Of a stretch of 64,000 nucleotides of DNA, positions 35,291 through 44,945 are shown in pieces. A model generated the notes under the pieces. The model worked only from the letters and a program-made list of their open reading frames with translations. It had not been told where the DNA came from and searched no databases. Position numbers and translations under genes: made by a program. Source of the DNA: JAHIVN01 sp018816645 (GTDB lineage Bacteria; Patescibacteriota; Dojkabacteria; JAHIVN01). Every line of letters starts with the position of its first letter. The stretch's first letter is position 1. The stretch covers positions 9,906 to 73,905 of the forward strand of contig JBDRHZ010000028.1 of NCBI GenBank assembly GCA_043816305.1, read 5' to 3'.

Positions 35291-36424
35291 TTATATTGGG
35301 GCACTGGGCTGCGAACTGGGAGGAGGAGTGTTAGGATAACTATTTGGCTGATTATTAACAGGTACCTGTGTATTTTGAGGTTGACTAGTTGGCTGCTGAT
35401 CTTGTGGGCTAGTGGAAGAAGGTTGTACAGTATCCTGTGCTTGAAAATTTACATCCACTGCTGACTGGGATGGCACAAAACCCTGAACAGGTTCTTTATT
35501 CGGTGCAAACTGTTCTGTTTGAGTATTTTCCGGATTAGATTGCTGATCTACTGGTTCTTGGTAATAATTCTGGCCTGGTACTGGCTCTGAAGCCTGCTCC
35601 ATATTAGAACCCGTTTGCTGCTGCGGAATACTGTTTACCTGCTGTACTGGATCCTGTACGGGTTGCTGTGGAATTTGCTGAACCTGAGGTTGTGATTGAT
35701 AACCTGTATTGACAGAAGTTCCATCAATCTGACCTGAAACAGGATATGTTGGCAGCTGTTGCTGCACACTTGCACCCCCTCCTAAATTTTGTTGACCAAC
35801 CGGCATAGTCCCCTGTGGGACATTGCTACTGGTAGGCATAGTGTCAACTTTAAAAATTTCTTGTATCAGCTTATCAGACATATAATCGAGAATTACTATT
35901 ATCACAATCGCAACTAGTGTTGCCGTTTCAAATTTCAAAGATTCCGTTTCAATAGTTGGAAGTATTCCTTTGAAAGGTTCATAAAATATTGAGGAAATGC
36001 CATAAAGAATTGCTATGAAACTGCTTTTACCAGCTCCTAGAAGTTTGAAAACAAGTCTCATCCCAAGAATTATCTCTGCTATCTTGAAAAGTGAGTCAAG
36101 AAAAGATTGCATCTTGCCCTTAAATGAGGGCTCAAAAACGCCATTCACTATTTTGACAGCAATCAGTGTGGCGATGATAAATATTATGACACCAATAATC
36201 GAATCAACTTCAAAAACAATTTTTCCAGATACAATTTCTCCCAGAGTTCCATCATAAAATGAAAAAATCGGCCTGGATAGATCATACCAGAATTTGACAA
36301 ATGAACTTTCGACACTTGCTCCGATAAGGCGCAGTGTAATCCTGATCAAAAGGATGATCTCAAAAACACCAAATATGAGCAGTAAAACACTATGTATAAA
36401 TTTCCGTATCCTTTCTAACTCCAT
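35291..36424 (-). CDS. YggT-like membrane protein with long Pro/Gln-rich tail
   Basis: 377 residues. Two similar halves of the membrane part (about 1-95 and 105-190), each with a paired TM unit and an R-(L)-x-x-x-L motif (LLIRITLRLIGA, LGMRLVFKLLGAG), resemble duplicated YggT modules. Residues 195-377 are low-complexity (Gln, Pro, Ser, Asn, Thr) and probably disordered. YggT-family proteins are linked to cell division or morphology; function here is unproven. Between the LPQTG gene and murG on the same strand. Confidence 0.7.
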   Translation of the reverse strand: MELERIRKFIHSVLLLIFGVFEIILLIRITLRLIGASVESSFVKFWYDLSRPIFSFYDGTLGEIVSGKIVFEVDSIIGVIIFIIATLIAVKIVNGVFEPSFKGKMQSFLDSLFKIAEIILGMRLVFKLLGAGKSSFIAILYGISSIFYEPFKGILPTIETESLKFETATLVAIVIIVILDYMSDKLIQEIFKVDTMPTSSNVPQGTMPVGQQNLGGGASVQQQLPTYPVSGQIDGTSVNTGYQSQPQVQQIPQQPVQDPVQQVNSIPQQQTGSNMEQASEPVPGQNYYQEPVDQQSNPENTQTEQFAPNKEPVQGFVPSQSAVDVNFQAQDTVQPSSTSPQDQQPTSQPQNTQVPVNNQPNSYPNTPPPSSQPSAPI

Positions 36425-36462
36425 CGTATGTATAATAAAAAAAGTAGTTTTTATATCACATA

Positions 36463-37635
36463 TTATTTTTTTCTCACCATTTTGATGACCACATCTGCGA
36501 TAATTTCTGCAGCTCTCAGATTGATTTTTTCTTTTGCTTTCTTTTCAGTTTCTTTTAGATTTAGGTTATTGAAATCTTTGCCCTTGCTGATATTTTTCAT
36601 AGCCTTTCTAATACTATCCTTGAGTGTATTGGGTGTCAAATCCTTCTCCTCTATAATTATACTTACACCTAAACTTTCCAGCATTTTAGCATTTAGGAAC
36701 TGCTCATTTTGATTTGTCCAAGGGATAGGAATAAGTACAGCCAGCTTCCCTAGAGCCAGTATGTCCGAGCAGATATTTGCTCCCGACCTAGAGACAATCA
36801 GATCAGCTTTAGTAAATATTTCTCCTATCTGGGGTCCATACGTTGAACCTCTCACTATATACGTACCCTTGGTTCTTCCCGTCAGTGATTTCTCCAGTTT
36901 TTCACACCTCTCAAAGTCTCTTGTGACGGTGGTCAAGCCGGTTTGATGTATTACATTGAAGCTTTTCAATAACTCCTCAACAATTTCCAAGACATTTTGA
37001 TTGATGATATGTGCACCCTGATTTCCACCAGTTATGTAAATTGTTTTCAGCTTCTCATTTACTCTGTAAATATCAGTAGTCATATTAAATATTTCCTTTC
37101 TTACTGGATTACCTGAGACAATAACCTTTCTTTTATCAAAATATCCGGAAGATTCCTGCCAGGAGATCAGGACTTTCTTTGCAAACTTTGCTACGACTTT
37201 ATTTGCTATACCTGTCACTACAGTCTGTTCATGTGTGATAATTGGAATCCGAAGCAGCCAACCGGCTATAACTACAGGAACAGCAATATAACCTCCAAAA
37301 GAGACTATTACAGTTGGACGATCTTTTAATAAGAGAAATAGCGATTGGATTATACCTATTGGTATCTTTACAATGTTTATCAAGAAGCTAATGAATGAGG
37401 AAACACTTTTAAATCTAACAATCTTCCCCGTAACTATATCTTCAAACGGAATATTCAAGTCTTTATACACAACTTCGTACTCAGCACTATAGTTCTTATC
37501 CCCAGTCATAGTTTTCTTCCTTCCAAACCAGAAAAACTGAGTATAACCACGAGATCTCAGCTCTTCAATCGTAGCAAGAGCAGGAGTAAGATGACCACCG
37601 GTAATTAGAAATTTGTAATCCTTATCTGTATTCAT
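36463..37635 (-). CDS. murG: UDP-N-acetylglucosamine transferase for lipid II
   Basis: Adds GlcNAc to lipid I at the inner membrane face. GT-B layout: GGYIAVPVVIAGWLLRIPIITHEQ, the second-domain GGNQGAHIINQNVLEI, and the donor site SRSGANICSDILALGKLAVLIPIPW. The first glycine loop is short: FLITGGHLTPAL where most MurG have GGTGGHxxPAL. Start ATG 37635; a GTG at 37641 is possible. 390 residues, near normal. Confidence 0.93.
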   Translation of the reverse strand: MNTDKDYKFLITGGHLTPALATIEELRSRGYTQFFWFGRKKTMTGDKNYSAEYEVVYKDLNIPFEDIVTGKIVRFKSVSSFISFLINIVKIPIGIIQSLFLLLKDRPTVIVSFGGYIAVPVVIAGWLLRIPIITHEQTVVTGIANKVVAKFAKKVLISWQESSGYFDKRKVIVSGNPVRKEIFNMTTDIYRVNEKLKTIYITGGNQGAHIINQNVLEIVEELLKSFNVIHQTGLTTVTRDFERCEKLEKSLTGRTKGTYIVRGSTYGPQIGEIFTKADLIVSRSGANICSDILALGKLAVLIPIPWTNQNEQFLNAKMLESLGVSIIIEEKDLTPNTLKDSIRKAMKNISKGKDFNNLNLKETEKKAKEKINLRAAEIIADVVIKMVRKK

Positions 37636-37681
37636 ATGCACATTATAACGGAAGAGAAGAGGAGATGCTACATAATTATTC

Positions 37682-37746
37682 AGGTAACGGGTATCAGTAT
37701 CTGGTAGCTAATATTGAATACCGAGTACCAGTTCCCTGATACCAGA
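37682..37746. repeat. TATCTGG/CCAG-type repeat block
   Basis: CAGGTAACGGGTATCAGTATCTGGTAGC followed by complementary GAGTACCAGTTCCCTGATACCAG. It sits between murG and the ABC permease genes and can form an imperfect hairpin. Confidence 0.65.
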
Positions 37747-37748
37747 CT

Positions 37749-39098
37749 CTATTCATAGTGCAGTGCCTTTACGGGATCAAGTTTTGAAGCTCGAATCGCA
37801 GGATAGATTCCTGCAATCGTAGCAACAACAACGGAAAGTCCCGGAGCCAAAAGAAGCAAAGAAGATACGTTAGAAAGATCCAAGGTATCAAATGCTGACA
37901 ATACAGTCTTATGACCAATGATATTAAGCAATTCTGCAATTCCAAACCCCAGTCCTAAACCAATAAGCCCTCCAAATAAACCTATAAGAGCTGCTTCTAG
38001 AGTGAAAAGTAATGCTACAGTTTTTTTGGTTGCTCCTATAGCTTTCATAACACCGATCTCCCTAGTTCTCTCATACACAGCCATAACTAGTGTATTGAGT
38101 ATGCCAAGTGATGAAACTGCCATAGCAAGAACTCCAAAAGAGCTGAATGCTATTGTCAACACTCCAAATATATCATTTAGAATATTTTGACTTTCTTCAT
38201 AAGTCATCCCGCTATAACCAAGTTCTTCGATTTTCTTCTTCACTTCGTCCGCTCTGTCAGCTGAATCGAGCTCCACCCAGGCAACAATTCTCTGTTCGTC
38301 CTTATCAGTTAGTACATTATCCGAACCTCTTGCAAATCTCGACATTTCCAGTGCATCAGTATAAGACAAATAAACAGCTGACGATAAAATGGTTTTTTCT
38401 GTTATACCCACAACTTCAAATTTGTAATCCTTCACTTTTTCCTCCATGGCGGTGACAGAGCTGGGAACAGCTATACTTGCTACGGCATCAAATGTAGGCT
38501 GCTGCTTTACTCTTAGGATGATAGTTTTACCTATCATTTCCTCAGCATTACTGTAACCGAAACTTTCGACAAATTGATTTGCAAGCATCATTTTACCGGA
38601 GTTACTATCTTTTAATTTCTCACCAGCGACCAAGTTTAAATTTTCCTGTAAAAATTCCGGGAGATACACTGCATATGAAACCTTCAGCCTTTTATCTTTC
38701 TCTTCCATCTTTGCATATTCAACTGTCGGCATAGGTATTTCATGAACCTTTTTCACTCCATCTACCTGTGAAATTTTCTCCATATCGGCATCTTTAAAAG
38801 TCGCGAAGTCAAAACTTATGCTTCCCGAATCCCCTTCTTTGTATTCCTCTGGTCCGCTGCCAATACTTCCCATAAATTCCTGCCCTGGTCTTTCTTTGCT
38901 GGCATAGATTTCGATAAGCTTTGGAGAATTCATAGAGTTGAACTGAGCATTCAGGAAGTTCTCAAATCCTGGGATAACAGCATAAACAAGCGATATAAGT
39001 GTCGCTCCTATAACAATAGAAAAAATAGTTAGAAGCGTCCTTAGCTTCTGCCTAAACAGATTTGAAAATGCAATTTGTATACTGTCTATAAACTTCAC
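37749..39098 (-). CDS. MacB/FtsX-type ABC transporter permease
   Basis: 449 residues. TM1 (about 20-42), a large extracytoplasmic MacB-PCD-like domain (about 45-310), then three TM segments (about 315-440) with the MacB signature YERTREIGVMKAIGATKKTV and the ending PAIRASKLDPVKALHYE. Pairs with the ATPase gene at 39189. MacB-type exporters move peptides, lipids or drive mechanotransmission; substrate unknown. Confidence 0.92.
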   Translation of the reverse strand: MKFIDSIQIAFSNLFRQKLRTLLTIFSIVIGATLISLVYAVIPGFENFLNAQFNSMNSPKLIEIYASKERPGQEFMGSIGSGPEEYKEGDSGSISFDFATFKDADMEKISQVDGVKKVHEIPMPTVEYAKMEEKDKRLKVSYAVYLPEFLQENLNLVAGEKLKDSNSGKMMLANQFVESFGYSNAEEMIGKTIILRVKQQPTFDAVASIAVPSSVTAMEEKVKDYKFEVVGITEKTILSSAVYLSYTDALEMSRFARGSDNVLTDKDEQRIVAWVELDSADRADEVKKKIEELGYSGMTYEESQNILNDIFGVLTIAFSSFGVLAMAVSSLGILNTLVMAVYERTREIGVMKAIGATKKTVALLFTLEAALIGLFGGLIGLGLGFGIAELLNIIGHKTVLSAFDTLDLSNVSSLLLLAPGLSVVVATIAGIYPAIRASKLDPVKALHYE

Positions 39099-39188
39099 TC
39101 TATTTAACTACTTAACTATTTTACTATTTAACTTCCTGTATTCAGCTTATTTGCTTATCAGTCTATCTGCTTGTCTGTTAGCCGCTTA

Positions 39189-39899
39189 CTAATCAGTATA
39201 TTCCTTCACAGCCTCTTTCTTTCCATTTGTTACGTCTTCAACTATCTTGCCGTCCAGTATACGAAGAATTCTATCTGCCTTATGTGCTATTCTATCGTCA
39301 TGAGTAACCACTAGTATTGTGACATTCATTTTTTGCTGTAAATCATGAAGAAGCTCGATAATTTTTTCTCCGGATTTGCTGTCAAGATTTCCCGTAGGTT
39401 CATCAGCAAGTATGACTTTAGGAGAATTTACCATGGCACGAGCGATACTTACACGCTGCTGCTGACCGCCGGAAAGTTCTGTCGGTTTATGACTGACCCT
39501 ATCAGCAAGTCCAACCTTTTCAAGCGCTGCACGAGCCTTCTCTTTTCTTTCCTTTTTCGGCATACCAGCAAAAATGAGTCCCAGCTCAACATTATCCAGA
39601 GCCGTGTATCTTGACTGAAGATTGAAATTCTGGAATATGAATCCAACTGTTTTATTTCTATACCTGGCAAGATCCCTATCCTTAAGAACTGCTAAATCAT
39701 CTCCATCGACAGTGATTGATCCGTTATCTAGTGAATCCAGTCCGCCAATAGTATGAAGCAGTGTTGACTTCCCGCTTCCAGAAGGCCCTATTATAGCGAT
39801 AAACTCTCCCTGCTTGACGTCAAAAGTTACATCGTCAAGAGCTTTTATCTCTTCGTCTCCCATTCTATATGTTTTTTTAGCGTTTTTGATCGAGATCAT
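39189..39899 (-). CDS. MacB/LolD-type ABC transporter ATP-binding protein
   Basis: 236 residues. Walker A GPSGSGKST, Q-loop FIFQNFNLQ, signature LSGGQQQR, Walker B VILADEPTGNLD and H-loop VTHDD are all intact. Upstream of the permease on the same strand, 90 bp apart, with a CTAT-rich spacer between. Forms the energising dimer of the exporter. Confidence 0.95.
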   Translation of the reverse strand: MISIKNAKKTYRMGDEEIKALDDVTFDVKQGEFIAIIGPSGSGKSTLLHTIGGLDSLDNGSITVDGDDLAVLKDRDLARYRNKTVGFIFQNFNLQSRYTALDNVELGLIFAGMPKKERKEKARAALEKVGLADRVSHKPTELSGGQQQRVSIARAMVNSPKVILADEPTGNLDSKSGEKIIELLHDLQQKMNVTILVVTHDDRIAHKADRILRILDGKIVEDVTNGKKEAVKEYTD

Positions 39900-40003
39900 G
39901 GATTTTATTCTAGACGCGTTATTATATACTTATAATTACATTTTGAAAAGTCATCCCCTCTTAAATCACCCAATTGCTATCCCTATCAAAGAACTAAGGC
40001 AAA

Positions 40004-41203
40004 TCATCTAAATACAGCTTTTTCACTACTCTTACTCACATTCAGCAAAATCCCAACCCCGGCAAGAACCACAACCATCGAACTTCCGCCATATGAAAAA
40101 AAGGGTAGGGGAATACCTGTAAGCGGCCCAAGCGCTATATTTGCAGCAATATTTAGAAACGCCTGCAGTCCGATCCATACTGTAATGCCGGTAGCAAGCA
40201 GAGAGCCGAGACGATCATGCGCGTTTCTTGCTATTCTCAGTCCTCTAGAGACAAACATGAGAAATGCCAGTACCAGCACTACATCGCCCACAAAGCCAAA
40301 CTCCTCAGCATACACAGCAAAGATAGTGTCCGTAAAAGCACTATTTCCAACAAGGTAGAAAAATTTCTGCCTTGATTCTCCAAAACCAATCCCAAACAGA
40401 CCACCGGAACCAATAGCTATAAGAACCTGATTTATCTGATATCCGGAAATCCAGGGATCCGGAGCATAACCAGACTTTATAGTCTCCAGAAATGTTGATA
40501 CTCTGCTCGCACGATACGGCGAAATGATAGCAGCAAGCACCCCAAGGACACCCATCACAGCAATTATAAAGAATGACCCCAGAGTATGCAGTGCATCCGT
40601 TCCTGAGATGAAATAAACAGCCAGAGCAGTGAATGCAACAACAGCAGTAGTCCCAAGATCTGGTTCAACTATGATGAGAAAACATATAGTAAAAAGAATA
40701 AACGCAAATGGAAGGAGCTCGGTTTTCAGATGCTGAGTAAATGCTTCTTTCAGATTTCCGCTTCTCTGTTTCTGTTTCGCCAGCCAGCAGGCCAGGTAAA
40801 CCGTGAATGTAAGTTTGGCAAGCTCGGAGGGCTGTATATTTACAACACCTATACTGAACCATCGCCTGCTTCCAAATACCAGAGGTCCTGCAAAAACTAC
40901 TAAAACCAAAAGAACTATTGTGGTTACAATAGCCGGAACTATAAGCTTCGGATAGTTGTGATAGTCGAACAGATAAGTAAAAGCAAAAGCGGCCGCTCCA
41001 ACGAGAACCCAAACTGTTTGCAGCTTCAGAAATCTGAATTGATCACCATAAGTCTCTGATGCAACTATCACACTGGCATCATAAACCATCACCAGTCCAA
41101 AAAGGACAAGTATAACAACTAAGGCCAAGAGGATATAGTCAGGAGCCCCTTTCGAAAAGAGTCTTGATCTCGTTCTTTGTAAAAATCGTTGTCGTTTTGT
41201 CAT
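40004..41203 (-). CDS. FtsW/RodA/SpoVE family peptidoglycan polymerase
   Basis: SEDS glycosyltransferase that polymerises lipid II during division or elongation. Ten or so TM helices; family motifs VYDASVIVA, SRRWFSIG, QPSELAKL, EPDLGTT and PLPFFSYGGSSM are present. I start at ATG 41203 (MTKRQRF); TTG 41248 would add 15 residues. Which of FtsW or RodA it is cannot be told from sequence alone, though no MreB/PBP2 neighbours are in view. Confidence 0.93.
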   Translation of the reverse strand: MTKRQRFLQRTRSRLFSKGAPDYILLALVVILVLFGLVMVYDASVIVASETYGDQFRFLKLQTVWVLVGAAAFAFTYLFDYHNYPKLIVPAIVTTIVLLVLVVFAGPLVFGSRRWFSIGVVNIQPSELAKLTFTVYLACWLAKQKQRSGNLKEAFTQHLKTELLPFAFILFTICFLIIVEPDLGTTAVVAFTALAVYFISGTDALHTLGSFFIIAVMGVLGVLAAIISPYRASRVSTFLETIKSGYAPDPWISGYQINQVLIAIGSGGLFGIGFGESRQKFFYLVGNSAFTDTIFAVYAEEFGFVGDVVLVLAFLMFVSRGLRIARNAHDRLGSLLATGITVWIGLQAFLNIAANIALGPLTGIPLPFFSYGGSSMVVVLAGVGILLNVSKSSEKAVFR

Positions 41204-41273
41204 AGCATTTTCGTCATTTATATTACTATGAGAAACGGGAGAATACAATTTTCATGATTTACACTTCAGATGA

Positions 41274-41279
41274 TATAAT
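41274..41279 (+). promoter_or_regulatory. -10 box of the 696-residue orphan gene, near-leaderless
   Basis: TATAAT preceded by TGA, with only 7 bp to the ATG at 41287. Transcription starting the usual 6-8 bp after -10 would begin at or next to the start codon, giving a leaderless mRNA. Confidence 0.6.
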
Positions 41280-41286
41280 ATAAGAT

Positions 41287-43377
41287 ATGGATCTTGAATT
41301 TGAAGGAGAAATCAATGAGGCAACCTCTATGTTTCATAAAGAGACAGCGATTTCTCCTGTTGTAGCCGACTTTCTCCTTGACTTCCTAGACTCTTCACGG
41401 AACTCAGCTCAAGAAAGAGTGCTATCTAGCAGATTTCTTAGTTTGTTCTTCGGCTCTCTCACAGATCTAAATAGGTTTGAGGCAATTGTGGGTGCAATGG
41501 AAAAGGTCCGTTTACAAATAGGAGAATCACAAAGAGAGAATCCCGATACTATTCTCCCGCGATCAGCACTAACTAGAAATTTTCGACAAATACAGAAAAA
41601 AGAACAGCTTCAAGAGAAGGAAGTTTCAGTCCAAGTTCTTGTTCGTCTTTGTGAAATAGCAAAAAGTGAACACATTCTTGCTGAAACCGCTGCTTTGACA
41701 CTCAGAGTTCTACTAGTAGAGACAAATTTCAAGCTAGGTATACTTCGTATAGAGCAACTTGCATGTGAGATGGCAAGAGCTGGCCTTGCTAATGACTGGT
41801 CCAGAACTAATCTCTTATTTGAATTTGTTTCTGCTAGTTTTTTTCTTAACAAGTTGCCCTATCAGGACCTTGATACGCATTTTCTTGAGCGAGCCCGTGC
41901 CTATCAAGGTATTCATCCATCCGATCATGCAAATAGAGTTATCCACTGGGTTGATTTCTTAACATTAAATGTTTCTGAATATGGCATGTTTGAGCAATAT
42001 AGACAGCTTCAGAGTTATCTTGCTAAACCGTTCTCGATAGTAAATGGGGAAAAAGCTTCACTAGATACTGACAGACTAAGACGATATCTACTTAAAAATC
42101 TACATTTTCAGATTGGAATCGCTGGTTTTGCCGATCAAGTTGACAGGCAAGTACAATTCCTAAGAGATAAAAGATTCCCAGACTTAAGACTCAAAGAAGA
42201 ACTTGCTGCATCAGTAATGCGGCAAGGTGTAGACATCCCCAATAAACGATTATCGGAAGCAATAAGCCCCATGACATTGGGAAGACTAGGAGGTCTGTTA
42301 ATGAAACATGATTTTAATAACATATTGCTTGATATTCAAGACAGTTTACAATATTTATTCGGATTTGAACTAGCGAACTTATGCCAGGAACTAGCTTACA
42401 AGAGATCTGGATCACAGGCTGGTGAAGTAGGATTCTATATTGGAAATGAATTCAGAAGATTAACCTTCGTAACAAGAACAGGACCAAAGCATGCTACCCC
42501 AGATAAATTGCAAGTGGGCAGGATGGTTAGAGACGAATATAAATTGCAAAACCAAACTTCTCGAATCATAGGTCCAACGGAGGCAATTGACCTGATGCGT
42601 TTTATGCATCTTACTCCGGAGGAGATACCATGGCTATCATCAGTATTAAAATCAACTGCTGAAGAAGCATTAGGTCTAGCAGATAATGACTTGAAACAGA
42701 GGCAACAACTTTTAGTAGGAATATTACAGAGCTCTCTGAATTGGACGATAAGTACTAGAGGAGATATTCTTGCCGCATCAGCCGATAGTACACTTATAAG
42801 AGAAGTTGGATTAACCCAGGTAGCTTATAATATCGTTCCTGCAAGGATTTTGCCTGGTGCAATACAGGCGACAATATCTCTGGATCAAGCAAGGTTACCA
42901 TTTATAATTGGCCCAAGTCTGAACGTTTATTTTCAGGGGACATTATCTCCAGAACAAGCAATTCAGCAAGCGAACAATGTACTTACTAGAATGTCAACTC
43001 CAGAAGCTTACTGGTTTTCTCTTCTTATCTTGGGAGGGCTACACCAGATAACAACAGGACTGATCAAAGCTATTCCAGTTTCACAAGGGACGATAATGAT
43101 AAGGAGAGAAGAATCAGTAACCAGAGCATTTCAAGGACGGAGGGGTCATATTCGGTGTCTTGCTAGGGGAAGTGGTTTTACTCAAGAGCAATACGATTTA
43201 GCACTGTTACATGGAGTTGACTTACATATTGTCAACGATCTTAGAGGTGGTTGGACCTCCACACAAGTTCAAACGGATATAGGCCCTCAAGTATTCACAA
43301 AAGGACAATATACATTTGTCGTTCCAGTTGAAGCCCCTCCAGATGCTATAGTGGCACCAAACGTCTGGCAATTCTAG
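41287..43377 (+). CDS. Large orphan protein, unknown function
   Basis: 696 residues starting MDLEFEGE. No signal peptide or TM helix. Residues about 1-350 are mostly helical, suggestive of a repeat solenoid; about 350-560 has mixed character, and the last 80 residues contain RGHIRCLARGSGF and end in a Pro/Val-rich segment. I recognise no domain. It is the largest unassigned gene of the window and stands alone between ftsW and the DUF1858 gene. A -10 box lies 7 bp from the start, so it is probably read from a leaderless mRNA. Confidence 0.7.
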   Translation: MDLEFEGEINEATSMFHKETAISPVVADFLLDFLDSSRNSAQERVLSSRFLSLFFGSLTDLNRFEAIVGAMEKVRLQIGESQRENPDTILPRSALTRNFRQIQKKEQLQEKEVSVQVLVRLCEIAKSEHILAETAALTLRVLLVETNFKLGILRIEQLACEMARAGLANDWSRTNLLFEFVSASFFLNKLPYQDLDTHFLERARAYQGIHPSDHANRVIHWVDFLTLNVSEYGMFEQYRQLQSYLAKPFSIVNGEKASLDTDRLRRYLLKNLHFQIGIAGFADQVDRQVQFLRDKRFPDLRLKEELAASVMRQGVDIPNKRLSEAISPMTLGRLGGLLMKHDFNNILLDIQDSLQYLFGFELANLCQELAYKRSGSQAGEVGFYIGNEFRRLTFVTRTGPKHATPDKLQVGRMVRDEYKLQNQTSRIIGPTEAIDLMRFMHLTPEEIPWLSSVLKSTAEEALGLADNDLKQRQQLLVGILQSSLNWTISTRGDILAASADSTLIREVGLTQVAYNIVPARILPGAIQATISLDQARLPFIIGPSLNVYFQGTLSPEQAIQQANNVLTRMSTPEAYWFSLLILGGLHQITTGLIKAIPVSQGTIMIRREESVTRAFQGRRGHIRCLARGSGFTQEQYDLALLHGVDLHIVNDLRGGWTSTQVQTDIGPQVFTKGQYTFVVPVEAPPDAIVAPNVWQF

Positions 43378-43617
43378 TTCGTTGTGAAAAATTGCTGGTT
43401 CAACGCAGCAGCCACGCAGCCTTGTTTCCATAGAGCTTTATTCTGAAATCTATTTAATCTTGAATGCGGGATTTATGGAGCAATTGAACCTGCAAAAGAT
43501 TGATCGAGTTGATTACGTATTAAGGATTACGCCATAAGGAATACGGAATATTGACAACTGTTTACTGTTCCCCTGCGTCATGATATATTTACAAAATCAG
43601 TTATTAGGAATTAAATC

Positions 43618-43839
43618 ATGAAAATCAAAAAGTCCTGGACTATTCAGAAACTTCTAGATGAATATCCTGATGCAGCAGAAGTACTTGTAGAATACGGCTT
43701 TCACTGCATCGGCTGCGCCATTGCTTCTATGGAGACGATAGAACAGGGTGCGGGGGCACATGGACTGGATGAGGAAAAGTTTAAAGAAATGATGGGAAAG
43801 CTGGAAAAACTTGGAAAGAAAAATATTAAAGAGTCTTGA
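43618..43839 (+). CDS. DUF1858 domain protein (redox-disulfide type)
   Basis: 73 residues. WTIQKLLDEYPDAAEVLVEYGFHCIGCAIA matches the DUF1858 family (TIGR03980, associated with hybrid-cluster proteins), with a C-x2-C pair. AGGA lies 7 bp upstream of the ATG. The pair could be redox-active or hold a metal or Fe-S group; the partner protein is not in the window. Confidence 0.88.
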   Translation: MKIKKSWTIQKLLDEYPDAAEVLVEYGFHCIGCAIASMETIEQGAGAHGLDEEKFKEMMGKLEKLGKKNIKES

Positions 43840-43846
43840 ACTACCT

Positions 43847-44698
43847 CTATTGGAAAATAGCAACTATTTCATTGTACCAGCTTTCGGAATATGGCTCAAG
43901 AACTAGTTCATCTAACCCTGGGACATGCCCCGATCTCTTTGCTTCAACCTGATATTCTCCGAAAGTTAGCCCATTTTGCGCACAATAAACTGCTAATCCG
44001 AAAACATTGTTGCGTAATTCAGAGATACGTAAAGAATCTTTCGCAGTCCAAATCTGCACAAGAGATAAATCTACACTTCCCATATCATAGGCTTGAGCCA
44101 ACTCAACCCAAAACGGAGACGTTCTCAATTCTGTTCTCTGAGCAAGATTAACCAGTGAGAATGTAATTCCCCCAGTCATTACACTTGTCTGAGTATGTGA
44201 GCTAAAAGTATAAAAATACCTATCACCAGGAAGAGTTTCAGCTGAAAGATCTAAAACAAATATATAACCTATTCTGGGAGGTTTCAATCCTTTTCCCATT
44301 AGCTTATATAAACCAGTGTCATGATGTTCATAGAGAAAATCGATTGCTTGTTCATAAATTCTAACGTCCGGAACAGCAAATGTTGCCGGATGAAATACAC
44401 GTATTTCCTTGCCAGCGTGACTATAAATTGTGAGCCTGTCAACTTGTGCCTCAACATCGGCTCTTAGGATCGCCCTGTCAGCTGCCGGAAGAAAGGGAAA
44501 ACAAGCCTGATTCCTTCTCCCCATCTCGAAAACTCTTGCAATATCTTTTTTCGTTGCAGGTCTGGTTGAAATGTCAAAATCATAATGCTCACGAATAAAA
44601 AGTCCAACTGGTACCGCTGCAGCACCTGCTGCCAAAAGAAAATATCTCAAAACAGTTCTTCGTGATATAGGCACGACTTCCTTGGTCTCACCAGCCAT
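43847..44698 (-). CDS. Exported orphan with twin-arginine-like signal
   Basis: 283 residues. The N-terminus has SRRTVLRYFLLAAGAAAVPVG, close to the Tat motif S-R-R-x-F-L-K followed by a hydrophobic Ala-rich stretch. The rest is soluble with no recognised fold; His- and Tyr-rich in the middle (SSHTQTSVMTGG). No TatABC gene is in the window, so Tat export is only a suggestion and the segment may be a plain membrane anchor. Confidence 0.6.
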   Translation of the reverse strand: MAGETKEVVPISRRTVLRYFLLAAGAAAVPVGLFIREHYDFDISTRPATKKDIARVFEMGRRNQACFPFLPAADRAILRADVEAQVDRLTIYSHAGKEIRVFHPATFAVPDVRIYEQAIDFLYEHHDTGLYKLMGKGLKPPRIGYIFVLDLSAETLPGDRYFYTFSSHTQTSVMTGGITFSLVNLAQRTELRTSPFWVELAQAYDMGSVDLSLVQIWTAKDSLRISELRNNVFGLAVYCAQNGLTFGEYQVEAKRSGHVPGLDELVLEPYSESWYNEIVAIFQ

Positions 44699-44945
44699 TA
44701 TTTTTTTGTCTAAATAAAAATAAATTAGATCATTTTCTATGTTAATTTCTCTACCTTGCGATATACTGCTTAGATTTTCCGCTTACGCTTAACATATTCA
44801 TAACACTTAGAATAAAGTCCGCGTATTATATTACAATAACTAATCAATTTAATGATAACAATGGAAAAAATAACGACAATAAATCTGGTATCAGAGAACA
44901 GATTCCGCATAGCTGTTAACTGATACCTGTTTTGCATCAACCTGT
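44699..44945. other. Intergenic region with one repeat block
   Basis: About 247 bp between the Tat-like orphan and the FKBP gene's 3' end. Near 44886-44930 is ATCTGGTATCAG followed by GTTAACTGATACCTG, a dispersed member of the TATCTGG family. The rest is AT-rich with no gene seen. Confidence 0.45.
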
